Assembly (NCBI GenBank): GCA_009663005.1
Contig: CM018901.1
Coordinates: 11,919,076 to 11,936,575, forward strand
Source of the DNA: Actinidia chinensis
Lineage: Eukaryota; Streptophyta; Magnoliopsida; Ericales; Actinidiaceae
Reading direction: 5' to 3'
Length of the DNA stretch: 17,500 nucleotides
Shown here piece after piece: positions 8,311 to 16,900 of the stretch (its first letter is position 1; each line of letters begins with the position of its first letter). The position numbers and the translations under genes are program-made. The notes under the pieces are model-generated. The model ran no database searches. It worked only from the letters and a program-made list of their open reading frames with translations, and was not told where the DNA came from.

Positions 8311-10145
8311 TTGATTTGCAGTGTCTGTTACATTTTTGATTGGAGTCATTTTCAAATTGTTCTTAGGTTCCTTACGCTATATAATTTTTGTTATTATGTT
8401 TTTTTTTTTTTTTGTCTTCTTTTCCATTTGGTCCCCTACCCGTTGTTTTGGTATTTTTGTATAATACTTGACCGTCTATATGAAGATTTAGATGCCCAAA
8501 GATTAACGAAAGTAGCAATGTCTTGCCAACCATGACCTTCCAATTTTTCAGTTGTGGTTTCTCATTGAACTCATTTAAATGTCTGAACTGTGAAGTATTT
8601 ATGTCGGATACTTGACATTTAGGTAAGGATGTTGAACAAGTGTCCGACATGTGTGGTCGGTCATTCATCCAGCAAGAATGTTTGATAATTTGAGTTTTTA
8701 AAATACATATATTGAGTTGGACAAATTCCATACTAAGTAATAATATATAGCACGCGACCTCTAATTTGCTTATTACCAGGATACGAACACTGGCATTGTG
8801 AGTTTGATGATTTTTTTTTCCAAAAGAAGTGCAACCTACTGGGTTAAGGCTCAACTTTTTTCTCTTGTATGTGGGAATGTACAGTAGAGACATTACTAAC
8901 TGCAACGCAATAGTTAATAAATGGGATTCCTTATCGCCATCCCTTAGAATTTCATGACTACAAACTTCTATGTTGGATAAATTGCTCAACTCTGGGAATT
9001 GGAGTTGAGGCACTGCATTGATCTGTTTTTGTGACCTTAATTAGTTGTGCAAGGGAAAATTTGTCATGCTGCATAAACAGCTGATATAGAGACAGTGGTT
9101 GGAATCTTTTTAAATTCATGGTGGCTGTGGGATATAAGTAGGGATTCGGAGTTTTTTCCCATTATGGACGAAGAACTGTTCCCGTTTAATCCAAGAACAT
9201 ACTTTCACATTAGGAGAAAAATTGGGTTTTTTTGGCATGCAGTGGGGTTTGAAAAGGGCGTTTCTTTTGTTTTATGTAGTACTGAGGGGGTGATTATTTT
9301 TGATAATTTTCAGGATGGTTCTATATAAACCAATAATTGGCATTTCAGGCTGTGACAATAGTGACTGTAAAATATTGCCTTTCACAAAAGACTTTCCTTG
9401 TTCCATTGTGAGTTCTGTAGAGGGGGGGCATTAACTCAACAGGATATCTTATAGTTTAGAACATCTGAACTCTTCTTGTACTGCACTGACATATTCCTTT
9501 GCAAAGGGAGCACCTTTTGAGCGTTGTGCAATCTTATGAGCATCCATATTTTCCACCTCGTCGAAAGGGATGCTATGAATGATTATGGTCTGCCCCCTTT
9601 TTTTGAATTTTCTGTGTTTAGAGATTAACTAATATTAATTACAACTTGATCTTTTGGAGGATTCTATTGCTTACATTATTGTTATTTTTTCCTTGTGTAG
9701 AGTTACGGCTCTTAAATGCAAAAAAGTGCCCCCCAAAATTCGCACAAGCTGCTGGACATGAAATCAAACTTCTGTTTCTGAGTTTAATTATGCTTGTAAA
9801 GTTGTATCTCTGGAAAAGTTTTTGGAGTGGGACTGTTGGGTAAATTGGGGGTTTAGTTGAATTGCTGACAAATGTGGTATTTTCTTTTGAAATCAGTTTT
9901 TTGCTATCATGGAGAACTTCAACTTGAAATCCATCCTATTTTATGCTAGTGGCTCATTCCGCTGAAGATGGATGTTGTCACATGCCATTATGAAAAAATG
10001 TGTAGGTTGAAGACATCTTGGACTGACCATAACTCATGAAGAAGGTTTCTAGATTGTTCATAATGTCAACGCAAAAGGGAATAGAATATATATGCAACTG
10101 GGTTGAAATAGTTGAAATACTATTTTTGTATCAAAAATCAAACAT
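8311..10145. other. Left interior of the MULE, unexplained
   Basis: No transposase or retroelement motif is visible. Several acceptor-like sites (TTTGCAG near 8320, TTTTCAG near 9314, TTTCAG near 9350, TTGTGTAG near 9700) and mixed base composition give it the look of introns with short exons on the plus strand, but I recognise no protein. The piece LDRLYEDLDAQRLTKVAM (8466-8519) is the most protein-like, without a family I can name. The minus-strand open frame at 8372-9013 (213 codons) has a low-complexity Lys-rich end from the poly-T tract at 8400-8413 and looks spurious. Captured host gene DNA, common in MULEs, is one possibility. Confidence 0.35.
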
Positions 10146-10656
10146 TGTAGTTTTGTGGTAACATTTATCTTCTTGGAATCAATCATAATCTTTATTGCAA
10201 ACTATTCTATTTTGATGTCTATGCCAATATGCAAAATTCAATTACAAAGTTTATAACTCATGATCAGCCAACTCATGACTAGCCACTCAATGATCTTGAA
10301 GAGTCCTATTTAAGCAACTAATTCAGTTACAATCACACTTACTCTCATTATAATCCGTAAGTGCCTACTTCCAGGACAACTCATTACAATTCCAAATAGA
10401 TCAAAATAAGTCCCACATAGTACAATCCAAATACTCAAAATATGGTCCCCCCTCCTCCCAAACTGCCCTTGATTTTCGAATAAATTTGATGTCCCCCAAC
10501 TTGAGTACTTGTAATGCCTGAACTTGGAAACTGGGCATGTTAATAAATTGGTTGAGAGTTGCACAATCATGGTGGGGCATAAATGTAGAAAATTTGGGGC
10601 GTCATGTTTTGGCCACAATAAATAACAAGCATGTAATTTGGGTAACTCTCCCAACA
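10146..10656 (-). repeat. Possible solo LTR or LTR fragment
   Basis: Read on the minus strand, the segment could start TGTTGGGAGAGTTACCC and end AAAACTACA. It has a TATA-like TTAAATAG at 10313-10306 and a polyadenylation signal AATAAA at 10196-10191 in the right order. The 118-codon minus-strand frame within it (10310-10666) has no recognisable domain. No clear target duplication is seen, partly because the outer end lies in a CAA repeat (10651-10665). The limits are tentative. Confidence 0.35.
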
Positions 10657-10760
10657 ACAACAACAAAAAATAATTTTAAAATCAAACATAATAAAGGGAT
10701 TTTATAGGGTAGGAATTTAGAAATGAAAAAAATTATTACATTTATATTTACAACACTCTT

Positions 10761-10802
10761 TTATGTTCCAAACACATTCCCATCTTCATTCTCCTCAACC
10801 TC
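10761..10802 (-). pseudogene. Putative last exon of the transposase
   Basis: After the acceptor CTCATTTCAG the minus strand encodes EVEENEDGNVFGT and a TAA at 10763-10761. A short acidic tail after a basic segment is plausible for an FRS-type protein. It has no stop or shift, but it is only 13 codons, so this may be chance. Confidence 0.4.
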
Positions 10803-10902
10803 CTGAAATGAGTACAACAATATAGCTATAAGCAATTCATCAAGATATGTAATTTGTGTCCCATATTAACAAGTAAGCAGGAATTTAAAATTAACTTATA
10901 AC
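10803..10902 (-). other. Putative 3' intron of the transposase gene
   Basis: On the minus strand the basic tail of the transposase (DPKAVNRKGR..., then Lys-rich) runs to CCAA followed by GTTATAAG (donor GT at 10902-10901). The acceptor CTCATTTCAG ends at 10803, followed by an open acidic frame. The 100-bp length and AT-richness suit a plant intron. Pattern-based only. Confidence 0.4.
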
Positions 10903-11359
10903 TTGGTCTTTTTTTTAATTCTCTTTTTCTTTTTTATACATTTTTTCAACAACACCTTACTTTCTTATTATGGCGGGCTCTCCCTTTTCGATTAACGGCT
11001 TTCGGGTCAAGGATATTCTTACTCTTTTTTGGAAGGTAGCGATTACATCTCCAAGTGAAAAGAAGCAGTTGAGTATCGGAAAGCACATTACTTTCAACAA
11101 ACAACTGAAGACTCTACAACTCTATTTTTTAGCTCTTGTACCCGTACCATCCAACCGTTTCATACTTCTCCTTCACAATTCCCTCTATAACAAAATCAGC
11201 AACCTCATTAAATTAAAGAAAATTTGCACATTTGTCAAGCGACGTGCTTCAATTGTCTATGACGAGTTATCAGAGTTGATTCAACTTTAGTGTGGGACCC
11301 TTTTCACACTTTTTTCCATCTTCGCAATACATACTTTCTCAGGTACTCTTTTAACTCTC

Positions 11360-11480
11360 CTTTTATGGAACACCATTAGTTGATGTTTAACACACCATCC
11401 TTTAACTCAACAATCGACAATTAAATTTGTTTCATCATTGGTCTCACTATTAAAATTGATAGTAAATGACACATGTGTTC
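11360..11480 (-). pseudogene. SWIM-type zinc finger relic of the transposase
   Basis: Minus-strand pieces FNC (about 11422) and MVC-KHQLMVFHKRRVKRV (about 11395-11340, across frames) match the position and rhythm of the CxCxnCxH SWIM finger of FAR1/MuDR transposases. It lies just before the PEKYVLRRW motif (about 11345-11315) that normally follows it. At least two stops interrupt it. Confidence 0.6.
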
Positions 11481-12700
11481 TCCTCTCCTTTTCTCTTCTC
11501 TCTTCTCCAACGTAATGTCTTCTCTACCTCATATTCTGACCAAACATCATCTACTTTTCTTTTGGACATGACCTCACATTTAAGTCTCCTGACAATACTT
11601 TCTGAAATTCTTTAAACTTCGCATTGGTGTAAACACATTGTCATTTGTGTCTCCCACTCATCTTCAGTTATGCAACGGGATGTAATAGTGGCAAAATTTT
11701 CACATCTTCAATTTTTTAATTTCCACCTTCTTATGCAAGCATTCTCATAATCGCTCCAAACAATTATTTCAAGATCGTCTTTGAGTTTTATGTGACATGT
11801 GACATCAAAATATGAATGCATATTCCATACTCTTACTTCTAATGTGTGGATGATATTTTCCCACCCAAAAACATATTTCAATTTCAACAAAACCGGCACC
11901 CATCCGATTTCTTTCTAAATACAACCCATGTAACTATCATTATTTTGAAGTTCGTACTTTTTGATGAACACATCCCAGCTCCCCTCAAACTCATCTACTG
12001 TCAGTGAATCATAAATTATATTTCTGGCAAAGAAGAGGTAAATTGTATTTATAGCTTGCACTTTTCCAAAATTTTCACAGGCATGTTTTTTCATTATGCC
12101 ATATACACCACCGGTGTCGAATGTTAGGGAATACTATTGCATTCTTCATGGCCATGCATTGATCGGTAATATTTGTAAGGGGGCCCGGTTCAAATCAAGA
12201 CACGGCCACGTAAGCGCCACGTAAGAAAAAAACAACTCCCATGTGGAAAAGTTTTAAACAAAAAAATTGACAATACACTGTCATTTACATCAGAGTGGGA
12301 AATAATTATTACAACATCTAATTACACTTTTAATATATTTATCAAAGTAAACAGCCAAAGCTGGCATCCACATGCCCAAGACTCAGGGATAACCCTCGGG
12401 TACCTGAAAATTATTCTTTATAGCAAAGGTGAGTACCTTGAAAAGATTTAACAATGGAATTGATGCTTCAAGCCCAAAACCATGATTACATTAAAACTAT
12501 ACTATGAAAAAATGTATTGTTGCAATAAGTATTGCTTTTATTATATCAAAATATACTTTAATTTCAATGTCGTGATTTCTCAAATCAACAAGGTTTTCAA
12601 AATTCGACTTTTCTCACAAGGCAATTACTCCAATAATTTAGAATGACACCCTAACCAATACCCCCAACCTCATATGCACAAGTACGCTAAGAAACACACC

Positions 12701-12847
12701 TGTCAACTTTTCGGACTTTCACAGTGGGCATGGATATTCCTTCCGTATTATGCCATCTAGGACTTTCATTTTTGTCAACTTTCCGCGACTTTTCACCGTG
12801 TGGGTTTGGTTATGACAATTCCTCCGATCTTGCCATCTCGGACTTTA
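12701..12847. repeat. Imperfect tandem duplication, unit about 72-75 bp
   Basis: Copy one (12701-12770) and copy two (12773-12847) both start TGTCAACTTT, have ATTCCTTCCG/ATTCCTCCG in the middle and end TGCCATCT-GGACTTT. It lies inside the solo-LTR-like insertion. Confidence 0.75.
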
Positions 12848-13413
12848 TTCTGTGCTTAATCTAAAGCCCATCTAATTTCGGGATATTTTAGCGTGTATTT
12901 TCAAAAAAATTTCTCATTCTCAATTCTAAATTCCATTTCTAAATACAAGGTTTATGTCTTTTTGACTTTTAGTTAACATCACTTCACAGTCTACATTAAA
13001 AATCACCTTTATCAATCAATTAGTGAAATATTTCATAAGCATTATGAGTATAATTGACAATAAATCTAATATAAATCAAAATAATTCAATAAAAGTTTCA
13101 ACATTTCTATCTTTCAATTTTGCATAAAATAAATTATATCACAAAACTAAATTTTTCCATTTCAATTTTAATTACAAAAAAAATAATGTTTAATAGACTG
13201 TATATAAGCATTAACAACCAAATCCAAAGTAAACCCAAACAAACTAACCCCCTTTACCTAAAATAGAAATTTGACATCGTCAGATATGAAGATCAGGATT
13301 CCATGATCGTCATACTAAAATTTTGCATTGATCCACGTCATCTCACCGTTGATCTCACTCCTATCTTTCATGATCAAAACTTAACCACACGCATATAATT
13401 TCTCTCATTTCTT

Positions 13414-13428
13414 TCTCTCTCTCTCTCT
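13414..13428. repeat. CT microsatellite
   Basis: A run of CT dinucleotides within a longer pyrimidine-rich tract (about 13403-13455), (GA)n on the minus strand, just downstream of the TATA box of the LTR-like insertion. Confidence 0.8.
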
Positions 13429-13472
13429 TCTCTTTCTTTCCCTCTTCTTTCATCCGAGCTTTCTCCCTCTCC

Positions 13473-13480
13473 TATTTATA
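13473..13480 (-). promoter_or_regulatory. TATA box of the solo-LTR-like insertion
   Basis: The minus strand reads CTCTATAAATAGGAGAGGGA, followed by GA-rich sequence ending in a (GA)n run, typical of a plant core promoter and transcript leader. Confidence 0.55.
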
Positions 13481-14329
13481 GAGTTGATAAAGTATGTTTA
13501 TATATATAAATATTATTATTTTATAGTTTAGTCTTTTCCCCCCCTTTTTCTTTTTTTCTTCGGCGCCTTCGGGCAAAAAAAAAAAAAATTGCAGTCTAAT
13601 AGTTGATAAAAAATTACACTTCAGCCCCTCCAACTTCTAATTACATTATATAATCTCAAATTTTTTAAATGTCCTCTTTATTTTAATCCCATAAGTCATG
13701 AATCGATCAATTTAAACTCAATACAATATAGCAAAGTCCAAATTTTATATATATAAAATTGAAACCTCATAATTGCTATGGGAGCAAACCCCAATGCATT
13801 CATCCAAGTCTTAAATAACCACGAGAATGACATTTGTGTCTTTCTGAGAAATGGAGTCCACATACCGAATAATATTAACGACCATGGTGATTTAAATGCC
13901 CGACAAATGGAGCAACAGGCCATGTCATATTATTTACAAGTACATTGTGTCAAATGTTACAACATCACCAAACTCCTTACAAGTTGCCCTACTCCTTGAA
14001 TTAGCCCAGAATACATTCTGTAGTTTACCCTCATCATCCAAATCCATGGCAAAAAAGAAGTCTAAATTGTTTGCTTTTATTTTCATAAAATAATTATACA
14101 TCGCCTCAACATCTCTTTCCACAAGCAATTGTTGTCGCATTTTATTAAAATGATTTCAACAATCTTTTGGAAGAAATTGAAGGTTCTTCTGTCCCCCCCG
14201 ACTCAATTTTGGTGGTCATAAGTCCGTGCAAACTTAATCCCGACTTGATCCATTCAATTCTAGCCCTTTCTTTTTACATGTCATCAAGACTCTATTAGCT
14301 CTTGTAAAACCTTGAGTTTCCAAGGTTAT

Positions 14330-14615
14330 TTACTGATTGTGCTCCAAAGCAACCTTATTAACTTCATTTTTCATCAGGCGAGCTTAGACACTCAATTTGA
14401 TTTTCGAATCGTAGTTGACCGGATTGGTGTTGTAACCCTTGCCTTCCACCAAGATTACATGAAAAAGTTATACATTCATCAAGTTGCCATTGCTTCCCTT
14501 GCGTGAGTTTCTTTTGGACCACAAACAAACCCCTTTATTTAGCATATATGGTAATATTAGATAAGTTTCATCTTATGTGTCACACTTCATTCTCGCCTTC
14601 GGTTCCTCAACCCTA
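14330..14615 (-). pseudogene. FAR1 DNA-binding domain relic of the transposase
   Basis: On the minus strand the domain starts at EEPKARMKCDT (about 14605-14575) and continues DETYL, then LNKGVC-like residues (about 14540). KRNSRKGSNGNL follows (about 14517-14480), then SCNLGGRQG (about 14455-14430) and VALEHNQ (about 14350-14333). In FAR1/FHY3 proteins this WRKY-GCM1-type zinc finger binds DNA through conserved Cys and His residues. Frames change at least twice and one His of the HNH is lost, so binding activity is not expected. The same domain in active elements would recognise the TIR. Confidence 0.8.
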
Positions 14616-14743
14616 TGTTCAAATTTCATTTGCACCATTTCCCCTCCATTAGTAACCTATCTCATCACACTTTTTTGAAGTCCCTATTCGATTACTTCAT
14701 TTTCTACTATTCATTTTTTGAGTTGTGTTGGTGTAACAGACTC

Positions 14744-15378
14744 CTACGACATTAAAATTATAGTAATTTGTTACTCAAAACCTAATAAATTACAAGTAGC
14801 AAAGAGTAAAAATTAATTCTATAGGGAGAATTCAATTTTGACAAATTCAATCAATCAAGCAAATATTAAACGTATTATACTTAGAAATTAATTTTTGATC
14901 TCAACATAAGAAAAGTTACATGTATCACCAGCTTTATAATAACAAAACCAAAAAAATGACCTTGTAAAAATTCACATTAAGGAATCAGAAATCGCGACTT
15001 CATAACAAAAAACCGCATTACTCTCAACTTTTGCTTCGATGTTCTCCCAGGAAATAATCACATAAATAGTATGATAATGATAGAAGATGAATGAGATACA
15101 TTATTTTTACATATGCACATAAATGGTGGGCAACGACAACTGAGACTTGGTAACATAGCTAAAGCGAAAACATACTTCAATCACTTGGGGGAAGGTAATA
15201 AAAAATGAAACAAGAACGGCGATACGTTCAATCATTGACGAATCTACATATTGCAAATCCCTTAATGAAAAATTATGCAATAATTACCACACTCACAACA
15301 ACAAAAAAATTAATTAAGATCTTCAAACATCCAAATATAATAGAGGATTCATAGAAATAGAAGGAAGAAGAAACGTAC
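14744..15378 (-). other. Putative 5' UTR intron of the transposase gene
   Basis: On the minus strand a donor GT at 15378-15377 (GTACGTTTC) and an acceptor GTCGTAG ending at 14744 would remove a 635-bp AT-rich segment. The new exon would begin GAGTCTGTTACACC, with the first plausible ATG at 14714. The left TIR has an analogous acceptor, TTTGCAG, followed by TGTCTGTTACA at about 8322, hinting at a shorter ancestral intron. This is inferred from splice-site patterns only. Confidence 0.4.
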
Positions 15379-15595
15379 GAAAGATTTGGTGTCGTAAACG
15401 AGCCAGACGATGGAGAACTTGTGTCGGAGCTCTCTCTATCTTCAGAACGAACAACTATTTTAAGATTTGAATTTGGATGAAATCGTCCGCCAAATTCGAG
15501 CTATTAGTTTTTAAAAAAAAAAAATTCAAAACAACATCATTCTGGTAAGTTCGGCCAAAATTTCGATAACAAATGCGGTGAGTGTAGACTTCCTC
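15150..15595 (-). repeat. Right terminal inverted repeat of the FAR1-type MULE, holding the transposase promoter/5' UTR
   Basis: This is the inverted partner of 7857-8310. Read on the minus strand, it leads into the transposase. A GA-rich segment (about 15440-15425), GCTCCGACACAAGTTCTCC and ACGACACCAAATC look like 5' UTR, followed by the splice-donor-like GTACGTTTCTTC with GT at 15378-15377. The donor sequence is conserved in both arms. In Mutator elements the TIRs act as promoter and transposase-binding sites, so this role is expected from the family. Confidence 0.82.
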
Positions 15596-15604
15596 TAAAT
15601 AATT
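15596..15604. repeat. Right target site duplication of the FAR1-type MULE (imperfect)
   Basis: TAAATAATT, partner of 7848-7856. The two mismatches fit an old insertion. Confidence 0.6.
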
Positions 15605-15707
15605 ATAGATTCAGATAAAATGTACTTGTACATAATCATTCTTTCTCTTTCTACTTTTATATCCCTTAGCCTTCTCTCTCTCTATATACGAACCTCATTA
15701 CCACAAT
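15605..15707 (+). other. Upstream flank of the LEA_2 fragment
   Basis: CT-rich sequence (15640-15685) between the MULE and the LEA_2 frame. It could be old 5' UTR or promoter of that gene, but no start codon or clear core promoter is seen. Confidence 0.3.
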
Positions 15708-15992
15708 AGATCTCCAAGAGGACGACCAAACATAGCATCATGTATAGTGGCCACATCATTCCTGATCTTCCTCATCGTCGACGCTGTGGCCGTCTTCTTC
15801 GTCCTGTTCAAGCCAGATCCCCCCAAAATCGCCATTGACGATGTTCAATTCTCGGCGTTCTTTGTCTCAAACGGTACCTTCAACCTCACCTTCTTCGAAT
15901 TCGTCTCTGTCACGAACCCTAACTATGACGACTTCTCACAGTTCAATAGTTCATTCCATCTCGTTTACTTCGGCACCCAGGTCTTCAAATAG
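15708..15992 (+). pseudogene. LEA_2 / NDR1-HIN1-like protein gene fragment
   Basis: The frame reads RSPRGRPNIASCIVATSFLI, then a hydrophobic membrane segment to FFVLFKP. It continues with DPPKIAIDDVQFSAFFVSNG and then NLTFFEFVSVTNPNYDDFSQ to LVYFGTQVFK and TAG (15990-15992). The order of short basic stretch, single transmembrane helix, then FKPxxPKI and the start of an extracellular beta-rich domain is that of plant LEA_2 (late embryogenesis abundant, hydroxyproline-rich/NDR1-HIN1-like) membrane proteins. Full family members are roughly 190-260 residues; here the second half of the domain is missing. The frame is open back to 15636 but has no in-frame ATG; the ATG at 15740 is in another frame. 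It is therefore a fragment or pseudogene. It is visibly richer in G and C than its surroundings. The MULE ends 112 bp upstream. Confidence 0.8.
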
Positions 15993-16900
15993 TGTTTATA
16001 TTTTTATTAATTTATACTAGATTTATTCATACAAAAAGGGTAAAATCAAAATATTTCAAAAGTCGAAATAATAGAAAGTGAAAAAGGTCCGGCAATATGA
16101 GATTGAAACGACAATTTGGTTCTTAACTTTATTTAATTTCTTAGAGAAATTACAAATAAACCTTATGTTGTAATTATAAAAATCACACAGGGAAGTTTTA
16201 ATTCTATCACAATTAAGTCAACCATTATTCTTAGGTTGATGGAATTAACTAATTTTCATCAAAAAATTTAAAAAATGACATCGTTCGATGTTTCTCTCCC
16301 TTTCAATACATAGTAGATCCAGTTAGAACTTTAAAATGGGATAAATATTGAACGTTATCGCTTTTCAAAGTTTTTGGTAGAAATAGCTGATTCCATCAAG
16401 TTTAAATGGATGAAGGCTGACATATGACTTTAATTGTAACAAAATTAAAATTTTAGAATTTGATTTTTTATAATTAAAATTATAGAGTTTAATTTTTCAC
16501 CAAAGTAAAACCCTGAGTTTTATTTTTTCTTATTTTTTTGGATTTTTCACGGCTTAATTTTGATATCCTAATATATTTTTAGTAATTATTTTCATTGTTT
16601 TGTTAAAGTTTTTTTTTTATTTTTCTACCTCAGCAAGTAAAAAAATTACATAAAAAAACAAGTAGATTTTTTCACTTTATTTTTGTAACTTTTTTGGCTA
16701 AAATTTGACAAAAATCGTCTTTTAGTTTTGGGTGGGTTGGATATCTGTCGGGTCAAATTTTTTCTGTTATCGCTAGTCACAAGGTGGGATTCACATGTTG
16801 TGGACGTTAGGGACTACGGAACTTCTCAGGATTTGGCTACAGCGCATACGCATAATACAAAAAATTAAAATCTAATCTAATTAACAAAAATTAAAATATA
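15993..16900. other. AT-rich non-coding interval
   Basis: No coding frame is recognisable. The stretch at 16145-16505 has an imperfect inverted-repeat structure (listed separately). The rest, including poly-T/poly-A runs at 16600-16700, shows nothing I can name. Confidence 0.5.
16145..16505. repeat. Imperfect inverted repeat, possibly a small DNA transposon
   Basis: The left arm (about 16145-16222: GTAATTATAAAAATCACAC... TATCACAATTAAGTCA) resembles the reverse complement of the right arm (about 16420-16505: TTTAATTATAAAAAATCAAA... TGTTACAATTAAAGTCA). Spacing and arm length suit a MITE or small MULE. The AT-rich composition raises the chance of spurious matches, and no target duplication is clear. 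Confidence 0.35.

Larger units (their letters stand above)
12175..13772 (-). mobile_element. Solo-LTR-like insertion inside the transposase core
   Basis: This 1.6-kb piece interrupts transposase between ...GFAPIAI and ITDQCMAM..., where no FRS-type protein has such an insert. Its ends are TGTAAGGGGG and AACCTCA, so it has TG...CA form. On the minus strand it carries a TATA box (TATAAATA, 13480-13473) followed by a GA-rich leader, as in an LTR U3/R junction. There is no protein-coding sequence and no primer binding site or polypurine tract inside, so a solo LTR left by recombination fits best. The flanking duplication is imperfect: the flanks share only ATA, or TAATA against TCATA. No splice sites that would make it an intron are present at the right places. 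A non-autonomous DNA element is the alternative. Confidence 0.6.
10761..14714 (-). pseudogene. FAR1/FRS-type MULE transposase pseudogene
   Basis: The ATG at 14714-14712 is the likely start; a second ATG lies at 14649. A FAR1-type DNA-binding domain follows (about 14610-14335): EEPKARMK, KRNSRKGSNGNL, then VALEHNQ, where the final His of the zinc-binding HNH is now Gln. NSRFYKS and GGQKNLQFLPKDC lead to the core. The MULE core reads VEAMYNYFMKI, MDLDDEGKLQNVFWANSRSR and VVTFDTMYL, with the first catalytic Asp at 13951-13949, then SWLFKTWMNALGFAPIAI. After a 1.6-kb insertion it resumes with ITDQCMAMKNAI, the second Asp at 12164-12162, then RHRWCIWHIMKK and VDEFEGSWDVFIKKY, the probable catalytic Glu. 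CITEDEWE, a worn SWIM-type finger (about 11480-11360), RVPEKYVLRRWKK-like residues and a basic tail DPKAVNRKGR (about 11010) follow. Numerous stops and frameshifts kill it. A domesticated FRS host gene is the alternative, but the TIRs argue for a transposon. Confidence 0.9.
7857..15595 (-). mobile_element. FAR1-type Mutator-like element (MULE), 7.7 kb, with long TIRs
   Basis: The left end GAGAAAGTCTACATTCATCG and the reverse complement of the right end, GAGGAAGTCTACACTCACCG, are near-identical. The inverted similarity runs inwards for about 450 bp. The flanks carry an imperfect 9-bp duplication, GAAATGATT (7848-7856) and TAAATAATT (15596-15604), matching at 7 of 9 bases, which is the Mutator-type target size. 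Inside, on the minus strand, is a FAR1/FRS-like transposase whose 5' end points into the right TIR, the arrangement seen in autonomous MULEs. A solo-LTR-like insertion of about 1.6 kb splits the transposase, and the left half is unexplained. Stops and frameshifts show the element is inactive. Confidence 0.8.

Noticed and set aside
7563..8535. Series of short plus-strand frames around the left MULE end
   Set aside because: They are AT-rich and low in complexity, and are explained by MITE-like and TIR sequence rather than protein coding.
8580..8830. Repeated GTCCGACA/GTCGGATA motifs as a regulatory array
   Set aside because: Only a few imperfect copies without regular spacing; not convincing.
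8372..9013. Minus-strand open frame of 213 codons, the longest in the window
   Set aside because: It has no recognisable domain, ends in a Lys/Asn-rich run encoded by a poly-T tract, and overlaps DNA that looks intronic on the other strand. Possible but unsupported.
10970..11290. Plus-strand open frame of 106 codons starting MAGSPFSINGF
   Set aside because: It lies antisense to the C-terminal part of the FAR1-type transposase relic (basic tail and NEVADF region on the minus strand) and has no domain of its own.
12180..12200. GGTTCAAATC as a pol III B box of a tRNA or SINE
   Set aside because: No A box at the proper distance, no cloverleaf and no terminator arrangement; it is at the end of an LTR-like sequence.
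12175..13772. The gap in the transposase as an ordinary intron
   Set aside because: On the minus strand there is no AG acceptor next to the resumption of ITDQ and no matching donor at the break. TG...CA ends and promoter-like content fit an insertion better.
13778..14093. Plus-strand frames opposite the transposase core
   Set aside because: The minus strand carries clear FAR1-type motifs here (FKTWMNALGFAPIAI, MDLDDEGKLQNVFW), so these are shadows.
10761..14714. Calling the FAR1-like relic a host FRS regulatory gene
   Set aside because: It sits between matching inverted ends with a 9-bp near-duplication, so a transposon origin is better supported. The two cannot be told apart by the protein alone.
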